A DNA stretch of 12,104 bases from positions 1 to 12,104 of the forward strand of contig DLYJ01000100.1 in assembly GCA_003447785.1 (NCBI GenBank). The letters are read 5' to 3'. Positions within the stretch are counted from its first letter, which is position 1. Each line of letters begins with the position of its first letter. The stretch is from Treponema sp. GTDB lineage: Bacteria > Spirochaetota > Spirochaetia > Treponematales > Treponemataceae. Under the pieces are notes generated by a model, which had not been told where the DNA came from, did no database searches, and saw nothing but the letters and a program-made list of their open reading frames with translations. The translations under genes and the position numbers were made by a program. Shown piece after piece: positions 1 to 7,178 of the stretch.

Positions 1-636
1 GAAAAAAGTAAGGAACTTTCCGAAACAATCGAATACTTAACTGAAGAACGCCACGGGCGGAATTGCCAGATAATTCAAAAAATGAACGCGGACGGATATA
101 AGTTTACCCTTGAGCAGGTGGAATCCTGTTTTACTGCAAGCCAGATTGGCCGTCCCCACTTTGCGGATTTTCTTGTAATGCAAAAAATTGTAAAAAACAG
201 ACAGGAAGCCTTTGACCGTTTTTTTGCCAAAGGAAAAGCCTGGTACGTAAGCCACAACGGCGAGGACCTTGAAACTGCAGTTCAGGCAATTAAGTCGGCA
301 GGCGGCGTTCCGGTGCTGGCTCATCCCATGTCACTTTATGTGAGCTGGGGCAAAATGGACGAAGTTATAACTTCTATCCGCGACAAGGGCGTTATCGGTC
401 TTGAAGCCTATCATCCTGGTGCGCGTAACTCCGAGTGTTTCCGCCTTGAAGAAACTGCACGCCGTCTTGGAATGATTGTTACCGCAGGAAGCGACTTTCA
501 CGGAGAAGGCGTGCGTGCGGGACGGCATCTTGGAAAACTTGCCCACGGTAAAAAAATTGATGACAGGTTCTGGCTGGATGAATTAAAACCTGCCCTGGGT
601 GACTTTGATTTTGCGAAAACTGAGTGGGTAAAATAA
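1..636 (+). CDS. PHP-domain phosphoesterase, 5' end missing (partial)
   Basis: The frame is open from base 1, so the gene begins before the window; 211 C-terminal residues are visible and the ATG at 82 is internal. Seen: an Ile-Gly-Arg-Pro-His segment near visible residue 50, then Val-Leu-Ala-His-Pro with its His codon at 322-324, Gly-Leu-Glu-Ala-Tyr-His, and Gly-Ser-Asp-Phe-His about 30 residues later. In the PHP family such His and Asp residues bind the catalytic metals. The arrangement matches the YciV/TrpH branch (RNase AM, or nucleoside 3',5'-bisphosphate phosphatase), which hydrolyses phosphodiesters or phosphomonoesters in the cytoplasm. The N-terminal metal motif (Asp-x-His-x-His) would be upstream and cannot be checked, so the substrate is inferred from family only. 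The next gene, yifB, starts 73 nt downstream. Confidence 0.85.
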   Translation, partial: EKSKELSETIEYLTEERHGRNCQIIQKMNADGYKFTLEQVESCFTASQIGRPHFADFLVMQKIVKNRQEAFDRFFAKGKAWYVSHNGEDLETAVQAIKSAGGVPVLAHPMSLYVSWGKMDEVITSIRDKGVIGLEAYHPGARNSECFRLEETARRLGMIVTAGSDFHGEGVRAGRHLGKLAHGKKIDDRFWLDELKPALGDFDFAKTEWVK

Positions 637-653
637 TTATAACAACAAGTTAT

Positions 654-710
654 TAAATTCAATTGGGAAAAATTGAAATTTAGAGCAATGGAATATACGG
701 AGGCTCTAAA
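654..710 (+). promoter_or_regulatory. Two mutually exclusive hairpins ahead of yifB
   Basis: Hairpin A pairs 654-664 with 671-682 (A/T-rich, one bulged T, six-base loop). Hairpin B is a perfect 8-bp stem, TTTAGAGC (679-686) with GCTCTAAA (703-710). Bases 679-682 belong to both, so they cannot form together. Hairpin B loops out most of the Shine-Dalgarno GGAGG (699-703) and its last base is the A of the yifB ATG. Forming B could limit initiation, and forming A would free it. The stems are short, so this may be chance; the pairing is seen, the switch is inferred. Confidence 0.35.
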
Positions 711-2260
711 TGAATATTTTTTCTTATTCACCGTTTGGCTACGAAGGCTCGCTTGTAACTGTTGAAGTTGATTTGCGCCGTGGAATTCCTGCGGTGGACA
801 TTGTTGGTCTTGCAGACGGTGCGGTTAAGGAAAGCCGCGAAAGAATGCGTTCTGCCATCAGAAATTCCGGATTTGAATTTCCACTGGAACGGGTTTTAAT
901 CAGTCTTTCTCCCGCGGACTTAAAAAAGGAGGGCGCGGGATTTGATCTTCCCCTTGCCCTGGCTGTTCTCGACGCTCAGAAAAGGGCAGATTCAACCGAA
1001 GATTTTCCGGACTCAAGTGTGCTCGTAATGGGCGAACTTGAATTATCCGGCCAGCTGCGCGCGGTGCGCGGTGTACACGGGGCTGCGGCCACTGCCATGG
1101 CCGCCGGAATCAACATGTGCATCGTAAGCAGCGCAAATGCGGACGAGGCCCGGGAAGTTCCGGGGATGAAGGTTTTTGCGGCTGACAATCTGCGGAACGC
1201 TTTTGAGGCGCTCTACCGTGAAGAACTTTTTGTAAGAGGTTCAACTTCGGACGAAACTTCCCAGCTGCCCGAAGGCGCCGTAAACATCGGCGGCGTTTAC
1301 TTTCCAAAAATTGAACGGGAAAAGGATTTTATCGACATCATCGGACAGGGCCGCCTTGTGCGCGCTCTCCAGATTGCGGCGGCCGGCGGTCATAATCTTC
1401 TTGCCTACGGACCGCCCGGGTGCGGAAAAACACTGGCGCTTCAGAGATTCAGTTCAATCCTGCCTTTGCTTACCCTGCAGGAAGCGCAGAGCGTTACGAG
1501 AATTCACTCGCTGGCAGGTCTCCTTGCACCCCACATGTCGCTGATGCGCGTCTCTCCCTTCAGAATGCCGCACCAGAGCGCATCCCTTGAAGGTATGTGC
1601 GGCGGGGGAATCAACTGCCGTCCCGGCGAAATCTCCCTTGCCCATAACGGAACGCTTTTTCTCGATGAAGCGGCTGAGTTCCGCTCGTCAACGCTTCAGA
1701 TGCTCCGCGTCCCCCTTGAAAGCGGCTCCATTACATTAAGCCGTGCGGGGCGCACAACGGTTTATCCTGCGCGATTCCAGCTTTTGATGGCGGCTAACCC
1801 GTGCCCCTGCGGAAACTACGGTGTTCCGGGGCGGCTGTGTCTTTGCAGCGCCCGTTCGGTGGAAATGTACTGGAAAAAGTTCAGCGGACCTCTTTTGGAC
1901 AGAGTTGATATAAGAATTCCTGTGGTGTCCCAGGAAGAAGGGGAGAGCGTTTCAAGTGAAGAACTGCGCAAAAAAATTGCAGTTGCAGTCCTTGTCCAGA
2001 GAACGCGTCAGGGAAAAAAGAACGTTCACTTAAGCCCTCAGGAAATTCTTGATTTTTGTCCCCTTGATGCTGCGTCCTCGGCCTTCCTTGAAGGAGAATC
2101 GAACAGGCGTGACTTTTCTCAGCGTGCAGTCAGCGGCTGCTTAAAACTTGCCCGTACGATTGCGGATCTGGAAGGTGAAAAGGACATAAAACTTGAACAC
2201 TTAAAGGAGGCTGTTTCGTTCCGGCAGGATTCGGGGCCGCTCACTGTTCTTGAAATGTAG
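710..2260 (+). CDS. yifB: YifB/ComM-type Mg-chelatase-like AAA+ ATPase
   Basis: A full-length 516-residue member of the YifB/ComM family, whose Proteobacterial members act as a hexameric helicase promoting branch migration of incoming DNA during natural transformation. Residues 1 to about 170 form the Lon-protease-like ChlI domain. The AAA+ Mg-chelatase module follows, with Walker A Gly-Pro-Pro-Gly-Cys-Gly-Lys-Thr at 234-241, Walker B Leu-Phe-Leu-Asp-Glu at 316-320, a Cys-x-Cys pair at 365/367 and another at 377/379 as in the family's Asn-Pro-Cys-Pro-Cys-Gly insertion, and Leu-Asp-Arg-Val-Asp at 396-400. The C-terminal Mg_chelatase_C helical domain fills about 405-510. The ATG is supported by GGAGG six bases upstream. 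No other competence gene is in the window, so a role in transformation here is inference; a general recombination role is equally possible. Confidence 0.95.
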   Translation: MNIFSYSPFGYEGSLVTVEVDLRRGIPAVDIVGLADGAVKESRERMRSAIRNSGFEFPLERVLISLSPADLKKEGAGFDLPLALAVLDAQKRADSTEDFPDSSVLVMGELELSGQLRAVRGVHGAAATAMAAGINMCIVSSANADEAREVPGMKVFAADNLRNAFEALYREELFVRGSTSDETSQLPEGAVNIGGVYFPKIEREKDFIDIIGQGRLVRALQIAAAGGHNLLAYGPPGCGKTLALQRFSSILPLLTLQEAQSVTRIHSLAGLLAPHMSLMRVSPFRMPHQSASLEGMCGGGINCRPGEISLAHNGTLFLDEAAEFRSSTLQMLRVPLESGSITLSRAGRTTVYPARFQLLMAANPCPCGNYGVPGRLCLCSARSVEMYWKKFSGPLLDRVDIRIPVVSQEEGESVSSEELRKKIAVAVLVQRTRQGKKNVHLSPQEILDFCPLDAASSAFLEGESNRRDFSQRAVSGCLKLARTIADLEGEKDIKLEHLKEAVSFRQDSGPLTVLEM

Positions 2261-2273
2261 GTGTGGGGAAAGT

Positions 2274-2322
2274 CGGGATTAATTCAATTTGTGGCGGACA
2301 GGCGGGATTAATTCAATTTGTG
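2274..2322. repeat. Two direct copies of a 20-bp repeat
   Basis: CGGGATTAATTCAATTTGTG occurs at 2274-2293 and again at 2303-2322, identical over 20 bases with a 9-base spacer (period 29). It lies between the yifB stop and the tRNA-Leu terminator. No ORF covers it. Tandem ~20-bp repeats of this kind occur as transposase-binding sites at IS21-family ends, so a degraded element end is one reading; a regulator site or local duplication are others. Confidence 0.85.
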
Positions 2323-2323
2323 C

Positions 2324-2350
2324 AAAAAAAAACGGGCCATTTTAGGTCCG
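2324..2350 (-). terminator. Intrinsic terminator of tRNA-Leu
   Basis: Read on the minus strand, CGGACC, a six-base loop, then GGCCCG form a stem with one A-C mismatch, followed by nine T (the plus-strand A run 2324-2332). It begins 5 nt past the mature tRNA 3' end. The run of T is only on the minus-strand side, so it does not terminate yifB. Confidence 0.75.
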
Positions 2351-2355
2351 TCCTA

Positions 2356-2438
2356 TACCGGAGAAGAGACTTGAACTCTTACACAGTTGCCTGCAAAAGA
2401 TTTTGAGTCTTTCGTGTCTACCATTCCACCACTCCGGC
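2356..2438 (-). tRNA. tRNA-Leu (anticodon CAA)
   Basis: The minus strand folds as a class II tRNA of 83 nt. The acceptor stem GCCGGAG pairs with CTCCGGT (last pair G-T) and the discriminator is A. The D arm carries the leucine-type GGTAGA loop. The anticodon stem AAAGA/TCTTT encloses the loop CTCAAAA, giving anticodon CAA, which reads UUG. A long variable arm (GCAG/CTGT around GCAA) is typical of tRNA-Leu, and the T arm AAGAG-TTCAAGT-CTCTT is intact. CCA is not encoded: the bases after the discriminator are TAG, so a CCA-adding enzyme is required. It is divergent from recQ, with 48 nt between them. Confidence 0.96.
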
Positions 2439-2449
2439 GTGATTTTTGA

Positions 2450-2478
2450 ATATTAACAAAAAAGGGGCAGTTAGGCAA
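2450..2478 (-). promoter_or_regulatory. Sigma-70-type promoter of tRNA-Leu
   Basis: On the minus strand TTGCCT (2478-2473), a 17-bp spacer and TAATAT (2455-2450) make a good promoter. Predicted start is about 7 nt past the -10, leaving a leader of roughly 4-5 nt before tRNA position 1. It lies in the 48-bp gap shared with the recQ start. Confidence 0.75.
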
Positions 2479-2486
2479 GAGATAAT

Positions 2487-4058
2487 ATGTTAAAATACAA
2501 AGTTGCGATGAAAAAATCTTATGTTGGTTTTGACAGCAAGACTGTCCTTAAAGAAGTGTTTGGCTATAAAGAGTTCCGTTCGATTCAAAAGGAGATAATT
2601 CAGAACGTGCTCGACGGAAAGGATACGGTGGCAATCATGCCCACCGGCGGCGGAAAGTCGCTGTGCTATCAGATTCCGGCCCTTATTTTTGACGGAATCA
2701 CCGTTGTAATTTCGCCGCTGATTTCCCTGATGCAGGACCAGGTTTCTTCATTGCAGAATCTTGGAATCAACGCGGTTTTCCTGAACAGCTCGGTTGAGTG
2801 GAAAACTTATCTTTCTTACATGAACAGCGTGCGCGACGGAGAAACTAAAATCGTTTATGTTTCGCCTGAAGGGCTTGCAAGCAAAAAGATTCAGGAACTG
2901 CTCCATGACGAGCGGGTAAAGGTGAGCTGCATTACGATTGACGAAGCGCACTGCATAAGTTCGTGGGGGCATGACTTTAGGCCGGATTATCTTGAAATCC
3001 GCCCGGTTATAAAACAGTTTCCCGGGGCGGTCTGCCTTGCCTTAACCGCAACTGCAACAAAAGAAGTTCAGAAGGACATTATAAAAAGTCTCGGCCTCAA
3101 AAAGCCGGAGGTTTTGACCGCAGGCTTTAACCGCCCCAACATTTTCCTGAACGTAATGCCCCGCTCGGACGGCTTTCTGCAGGTAGTTGAATGCATCAGG
3201 CGCCATAAGAACGAAAGCGGAATCATTTACTGCTTCAGCCGCCGTCAGGTGGATTTACTTGCAGATCAGCTGGTTCGTTCCGGCTACAGCGCATTGAATT
3301 ATCACGCGGGGCTTTCGGACAGTGAGCGCAAACAGAATCAGGATTATTTTCTTGAAGGCCGGGTTCAGATTATGGTTGCGACCCTTGCATTCGGTATGGG
3401 AATCAATAAAAGCGACGTTCGTTTTGTAATTCATTATGAACTTCCCCGTTCCATCGAACAGTATTATCAGGAAATTGGACGCGCCGGCCGTGACGGAAAG
3501 CCCAGCGAGGCACTTTTGCTCTACAGCGGCTCGGACCTTTTTAAAATCCGGCACTTTTTTGAAGATTCCTTTGACCGTAAAAACAGCGAGCACCTGTTGC
3601 AGGCCATGGTTGATTTTGTCCGCAGCGACACCTGCCGCCGTCAGAAACTGCTTTCATATTTTGGTGAAGAATACGATCCGGACGCTCACTCAGAGGATGA
3701 ACTTCCGTGCTGTGACTGCTGTGAGCGCGGACCTGCTCCAAAAACTGACATGACAATCTGCGCCCAAAAACTTTTAAGCTGCATTATCCGCACCGAAAGC
3801 CGCTACGGCATTTCCTACATCACTGAAGTTCTGCTCGGCATGCGTGCAAAACGGATTGTTCAGAATCATCACGATAAGCTTTCGACCTGGGGCATCGGAA
3901 AAGAACTGGATAAAAACCAGTGGTCGCGTCTTGCCGCTTATCTTGTGGACAACGGCTATCTTTTAAAAAGTGAAAAATACGGAGTGCTTTCATTAACAAA
4001 AAAAGGTCTCGATTTCTTACGAAACCGGGACCTCCTGCTCATTCCGTTTGCACTCTAG
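2487..4058 (+). CDS. recQ: ATP-dependent DNA helicase RecQ (no HRDC domain)
   Basis: A 3'-5' superfamily 2 DNA helicase that unwinds recombination and fork intermediates; 523 residues. Helicase core: motif I Thr-Gly-Gly-Gly-Lys-Ser at 53-58, DEAH box at 152-155, Leu-Thr-Ala-Thr-Ala-Thr near 186-191, Tyr-His-Ala-Gly-Leu near 272-276, and the motif V-VI stretch ending Gln-Glu-Ile-Gly-Arg-Ala-Gly-Arg at 318-325. A zinc site is suggested by Cys383 and the cluster Cys408/409/411/412. The RQC winged helix follows (about 420-515), and the protein ends there, so the C-terminal HRDC domain of E. coli RecQ is absent, as in many short RecQ proteins. The start is uncertain: ATG 2487 has only a weak AAGAG upstream, and ATG 2508 (codon 8) also keeps the whole domain. 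No convincing promoter was found. Confidence 0.95.
   Translation: MLKYKVAMKKSYVGFDSKTVLKEVFGYKEFRSIQKEIIQNVLDGKDTVAIMPTGGGKSLCYQIPALIFDGITVVISPLISLMQDQVSSLQNLGINAVFLNSSVEWKTYLSYMNSVRDGETKIVYVSPEGLASKKIQELLHDERVKVSCITIDEAHCISSWGHDFRPDYLEIRPVIKQFPGAVCLALTATATKEVQKDIIKSLGLKKPEVLTAGFNRPNIFLNVMPRSDGFLQVVECIRRHKNESGIIYCFSRRQVDLLADQLVRSGYSALNYHAGLSDSERKQNQDYFLEGRVQIMVATLAFGMGINKSDVRFVIHYELPRSIEQYYQEIGRAGRDGKPSEALLLYSGSDLFKIRHFFEDSFDRKNSEHLLQAMVDFVRSDTCRRQKLLSYFGEEYDPDAHSEDELPCCDCCERGPAPKTDMTICAQKLLSCIIRTESRYGISYITEVLLGMRAKRIVQNHHDKLSTWGIGKELDKNQWSRLAAYLVDNGYLLKSEKYGVLSLTKKGLDFLRNRDLLLIPFAL
3998..4032 (-). terminator. Intrinsic terminator of the DUF1015 gene, inside recQ
   Basis: Read on the minus strand, a 12-position stem (4032-4021 with 4016-4005; one mismatch and one G-U) closes a GTAA loop and is followed directly by seven T (plus-strand A run 3998-4004). 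It starts 22 nt past the DUF1015 stop. All of it is recQ coding sequence (last ~20 codons), so the same bases encode protein on one strand and a terminator on the other. Confidence 0.8.
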
Positions 4059-5362
4059 AAAAGGCGGCGGGCTTCTACGTAAAAGCGTTTTTCGCTTGCT
4101 TCGCCCATGCTGAATGATTTGCGTGGGAGAGGTCCGCGTCCGTTGATTGTGGCAAAGAAACTGTTTTTATCTACCGGTGGAAGTAAAATTCCGGTTGAAC
4201 CTTCTTTTTTGCCGAGGTTTACAACGTCTTTGCTTCCGTGAATGTAGTCAATCTGAGTTTTTGCCGCACCCTTTGAAGCCATGTACTTGTCGAGGCAGGG
4301 CTGGAGGGCTGCGATTGCAAGGTCGGTGATTTTAGTGTCGAGCATTTTGTAAACTGTTGAATTGTTCTGTGTGTAAACAAAACCGTAGCGTGCGCCCTGT
4401 GCGCCTGTGTCGCTGACAGCTTTTTCCAGGGATGCTTCGTCAGAAAAATCAACGATTGAACCTCCCAGTTCTTTTGCGACTGCGTTCAAAAGTTCAACAC
4501 TGTCGAGTTTAAAGAGAACACGGTGGATTGGTTCGAATGTAAGTCCTGTGTCGTAGATGTTTACTACTTCGACAAGGGCGTATCTTACAGGAGAGTCTGC
4601 CGGGAGTTTGTCTTTGTTTGCGTCCCAGACTGCCTTTGCTGTAGCCAGAGAGTGGTTTCCGTCACCTACTGCAAAGAGAAATGTATCGCCGTTTTTATCA
4701 GTTCCGTTTTTGTAGAGAACTTCAAGGGCGTCCTGCATTGCTTTTTCTGCTTCTTCCCCTTTAACTGCCCAGCCTGTGATGTGTCCTGAATTCTGCATCA
4801 GGTCTCCGTCGTAAACCGGTGCGTTCTTTTTTGCACCTGCTCCAAGACCGCCGATAAGTTTGTCATCCTTGTCGTTTGCAAGAAGCATGATGTGTGGAAT
4901 TTCCAGGGCAGCACCGTTACGGATTTTCATTCTCGGCGGGATGCGTTCCGGAACAGTTGCTTCGGTTGCACGGATTAATGCCTTTGAATCCGGCTTCCAT
5001 TCGTATTTATCAAGGTCGATTGCAAGAACAAGTCCGCGTCTTGTGCGGCCGTATTCAGTTTTGCGTTCGATATAAACACATTCTTCCTGAGGGTCGGCAA
5101 ATACGCCGTCAGAAAGATACTGTTTCATTGTCTGCTGAATTTTTTGAATTCTCTCGTCTTTGTCGGCTTCTTCGAGATACACTTCCGGGTAAATGAGATT
5201 GAGTGCGGAAGGTTTGCCGTCTGCGGCTTTTGCAGCTTCTTTCCAGTAATTCAAATCCTGTGTGTACTGGTCGCAGGCAATTACTGACCATGATTTAATA
5301 TCAATGTTTTTTGGCAGGAGAATCTGAGGTACGCAGACTCCGTATTTATCAAATGTTTTCAT
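4055..5362 (-). CDS. DUF1015 family protein, function unknown
   Basis: A complete 435-residue member of the DUF1015 (COG4198) family; no biochemical role is firmly established for this branch. Seen: an N-terminal Trp-Ser-Val-Ile-Ala-Cys-Asp-Gln-Tyr-Thr segment (25-34), a central Arg-Ala-Thr-Glu-Ala-Thr-Val-Pro-Glu-Arg segment (131-140), the motif Gly-Asp-Gly-Asn-His-Ser-Leu-Ala-Thr-Ala-Lys at 233-243 (the family's Asp-Gly-His-His-like site), and a conserved tail with Pro-Arg-Lys-Ser-Phe-Ser-Met-Gly-Glu near 413-421. It has no signal peptide or membrane segment, so it is cytosolic. The gene is convergent with recQ, sharing CTAG as overlapping stops, and divergent from rpoN. There is no real Shine-Dalgarno before the ATG, and its promoter predicts transcription starting at the ATG itself. 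Confidence 0.9.
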   Translation of the reverse strand: MKTFDKYGVCVPQILLPKNIDIKSWSVIACDQYTQDLNYWKEAAKAADGKPSALNLIYPEVYLEEADKDERIQKIQQTMKQYLSDGVFADPQEECVYIERKTEYGRTRRGLVLAIDLDKYEWKPDSKALIRATEATVPERIPPRMKIRNGAALEIPHIMLLANDKDDKLIGGLGAGAKKNAPVYDGDLMQNSGHITGWAVKGEEAEKAMQDALEVLYKNGTDKNGDTFLFAVGDGNHSLATAKAVWDANKDKLPADSPVRYALVEVVNIYDTGLTFEPIHRVLFKLDSVELLNAVAKELGGSIVDFSDEASLEKAVSDTGAQGARYGFVYTQNNSTVYKMLDTKITDLAIAALQPCLDKYMASKGAAKTQIDYIHGSKDVVNLGKKEGSTGILLPPVDKNSFFATINGRGPLPRKSFSMGEASEKRFYVEARRLF

Positions 5363-5368
5363 GGCTTC

Positions 5369-5397
5369 AGTTTAGCGAAAAACAGAGGCTTTGTCAC
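5369..5397 (-). promoter_or_regulatory. Promoter of DUF1015 gene, predicted leaderless
   Basis: Minus strand: GTGACA (5397-5392, 5 of 6 to consensus), 17-bp spacer, TAAACT (5374-5369, 4 of 6). Only six bases separate the -10 from the ATG, so the usual start position is the A of the ATG at 5362. Confidence 0.55.
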
Positions 5398-5422
5398 CGC
5401 CGTCCGTGGCCAGGAGGCTAGG

Positions 5423-5451
5423 TTTCCATTTTTCGGTTTTCCGTTTATAAT
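5423..5451 (+). promoter_or_regulatory. Promoter of rpoN, predicted leaderless
   Basis: TTTCCA (5423-5428), 17-bp spacer, perfect TATAAT (5446-5451). The expected start is near 5458, two bases before the rpoN ATG at 5460. An in-frame TAA at 5448-5450 excludes an upstream start codon. Confidence 0.65.
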
Positions 5452-5459
5452 GTCGTGGA

Positions 5460-7019
5460 ATGTCGGATACACCGGGTTTTGGTTTACATCAGAAATTGTC
5501 TCAGCAGCAGGTTCAGATTCAGACACAGAAGATGAGCCAGCAGCAGATTTTGTCTCTCAAAATGCTCAACATGAGCAACATGGATTTGAGAAAGGAAATC
5601 TATTCATTCGTCGAAAAAAATCCCGCCCTGGAAATTACCCGCGATATGGGGATGGAAGGCGTTAAAACCGCACACGAAACAAATTATCAGAATGACGACA
5701 CGAGAAGTATGTCGGTGTCCCAGTCTCAGCAGCTTGCAAGCGACAATTTTCAGGCCGCCCTGGAAGCCTCTCCTGATTCAAGAAAATCCCTTGCCGAGCA
5801 CCTTGAACATCAGTTCCTGTCAGTCCAGCACACGGCCTCCGAAGAAGCTCTGGGTCTCAAATTAATCTACAATCTTGATTCAAAAGGTCATCACATTCTG
5901 GCGCCTGTTTCGCTTCTGGACAGTGGGGATTCAAACCAGAACGAAGAACTGCTGAACAGACTTATCTTTCAGATTAACCAGCTTGACCCGGTGGGATGCT
6001 GCTGTTCAGGTTTTGAAGAAAGCCTTCTGATTCAGGCAAAACTCCGGGGAGATGCCAGTGACGCCGTCCTTTTTATTCTTGACGGCCATTTTGAATTTTT
6101 AAATCCGCCGCAGCCTTCAAAAATCCTCAGAAAAATAAATGATTATCTTGCAAACGCCCGCCTGGAAGAGGGGAATTCAATCGACCTGAAAAAATTAAAA
6201 TTCAACGAAGAACAGATTGAAAAGGCGCTGGAATACATCAGAACCCTCGATCCCTATCCTGCCCGCGAATACTCTGAAGACAACAACCGCTACATTCATG
6301 CGGACGTAAATGTTAAAAAAAATGAAGAGACCGGACTTTTTACGGTGGAAGACAATTTTGACTGCCTGCCTCAGGTCCGCCTTTCCAGGGATTTTGAAAG
6401 TCTTGCCGCTGACAGAAGCCGCGTTACAAAGTCCACGGAAGAGTCAGAAAAAAAACGCTCCGAGCACCGCTTTGTCATGGAAAGCGTGCGTGATGCAAAA
6501 CAGTTCATGGAAAATCTTGAATACAGAAAGCGCACTGTCCTTCTTGCCTGCCGGGCAATCGTGGACGAACAGCAGGAGTTTTTTGAAAAGGGTAAGCGTT
6601 ACCTCAAACCTCTGCGCCAGAAAGACATTGCCAAAAAAATCGGAGTTCATGAAGCAACGATTTCGCGCATGGCAAACGGAAAGTATCTGAGGTGTTCCCA
6701 GGGGCTCTTTCCAATTTCATTTTTCTTTTCAAACGCTGTAAGCCAGGCCACTCTCTCTCCGTCAAAAACTGTTGAATCCGGCGCGGCAGCTCCATCACCT
6801 GCGTCCGCTCAGAATTCAACTGAGGTTGCTCTTTCCAGAACCGCAGTCATGGCAGAATTACAGGCAATTCTTGCCGAACACGCAAATGACAAAAAAGCCC
6901 TGAGTGATTCAAAACTATGCGCCCTCCTGGAAGAGAGAAACATAAAAATCGCCCGCCGCACTGTGGCAAAATACCGCGCTCAGCTCAACATCGATTCGTC
7001 CTACACAAGAAAATTATAA
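5460..7019 (+). CDS. rpoN: RNA polymerase sigma-54 factor RpoN
   Basis: Sigma-54 directs core polymerase to -24/-12 promoters that need an AAA+ enhancer-binding activator. Of 519 residues, the Gln/Leu-rich region I activator-interacting domain is at about 8-57 (ending in Glu-Lys-Asn-Pro-Ala-Leu-Glu), the core-binding domain spans roughly 105-340, the helix-turn-helix is at about 385-408, and the RpoN box Ala-Arg-Arg-Thr-Val-Ala-Lys-Tyr-Arg is at 498-506. Two oddities: the usual Asp-Pro-x-Gly-Val-Gly-Ala-Arg-type segment reads Asp-Pro-Val-Gly-Cys-Cys-Cys-Ser here (176-183), and a Ser/Ala/Pro-rich insert of about 35 residues (427-462) separates the helix-turn-helix from the RpoN-box domain. Starting at any later Met would remove part of region I, so 5460 is the start although it lacks a Shine-Dalgarno. 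It is followed by hpf, a common neighbour of rpoN. Confidence 0.97.
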   Translation: MSDTPGFGLHQKLSQQQVQIQTQKMSQQQILSLKMLNMSNMDLRKEIYSFVEKNPALEITRDMGMEGVKTAHETNYQNDDTRSMSVSQSQQLASDNFQAALEASPDSRKSLAEHLEHQFLSVQHTASEEALGLKLIYNLDSKGHHILAPVSLLDSGDSNQNEELLNRLIFQINQLDPVGCCCSGFEESLLIQAKLRGDASDAVLFILDGHFEFLNPPQPSKILRKINDYLANARLEEGNSIDLKKLKFNEEQIEKALEYIRTLDPYPAREYSEDNNRYIHADVNVKKNEETGLFTVEDNFDCLPQVRLSRDFESLAADRSRVTKSTEESEKKRSEHRFVMESVRDAKQFMENLEYRKRTVLLACRAIVDEQQEFFEKGKRYLKPLRQKDIAKKIGVHEATISRMANGKYLRCSQGLFPISFFFSNAVSQATLSPSKTVESGAAAPSPASAQNSTEVALSRTAVMAELQAILAEHANDKKALSDSKLCALLEERNIKIARRTVAKYRAQLNIDSSYTRKL

Positions 7020-7033
7020 CAAAACGATTTAAT

Positions 7034-7062
7034 TTGTTTATTCTGATTTTTCATATTATAAT
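7034..7062 (+). promoter_or_regulatory. Promoter of hpf
   Basis: TTGTTT (7034-7039), 17-bp spacer, perfect TATAAT (7057-7062). Expected start is near 7069, giving a leader of about 110 nt before the hpf ATG. It lets hpf be expressed apart from rpoN. Confidence 0.65.
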
Positions 7063-7064
7063 TA

Positions 7065-7098
7065 GGGAGTAGGGTTCAAGAATTTGAGTCCTCCTTCC
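7065..7098 (+). promoter_or_regulatory. Hairpin at the 5' end of the hpf leader
   Basis: Bases 7065-7079 pair with 7084-7098 around a GAAT loop: 15 positions with one mismatch (7070/7093) and three G-U pairs. The predicted transcript start (7069) lies within the left arm, so the mRNA would begin in the stem. No T run follows, so it is not a terminator. A role in transcript stability or leader regulation is inferred. Confidence 0.5.
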
Positions 7099-7178
7099 GT
7101 GCTTCAGTTACGGAGTTGAATTCCGGCCGCACTTCTTCCTGAATTCTGCAGCCGATGACCACAAGGAGAAAAAAAATT

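Noticed and set aside
2274..2322. CRISPR-like repeat or tRNA attachment site
   Set aside because: There are only two copies with a 9-base spacer, and the repeat does not match the tRNA-Leu 3' end, so neither a CRISPR array nor an att duplication is supported.
5412..5417. Perfect AGGAGG ahead of rpoN
   Set aside because: It is 42 nt before the rpoN ATG and upstream of the predicted transcript start, with no start codon at proper distance, so it is not used as a Shine-Dalgarno.
5450..5665. 71-codon ORF starting at the ATG within TATAATG
   Set aside because: It overlaps rpoN out of frame, resembles no family I recognise, and its start codon overlaps the -10 element.
7155..7178. Upstream in-frame ATG for hpf
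   Set aside because: It adds eight residues not found in the family, and the good SD at 7163-7168 fits the ATG at 7179.
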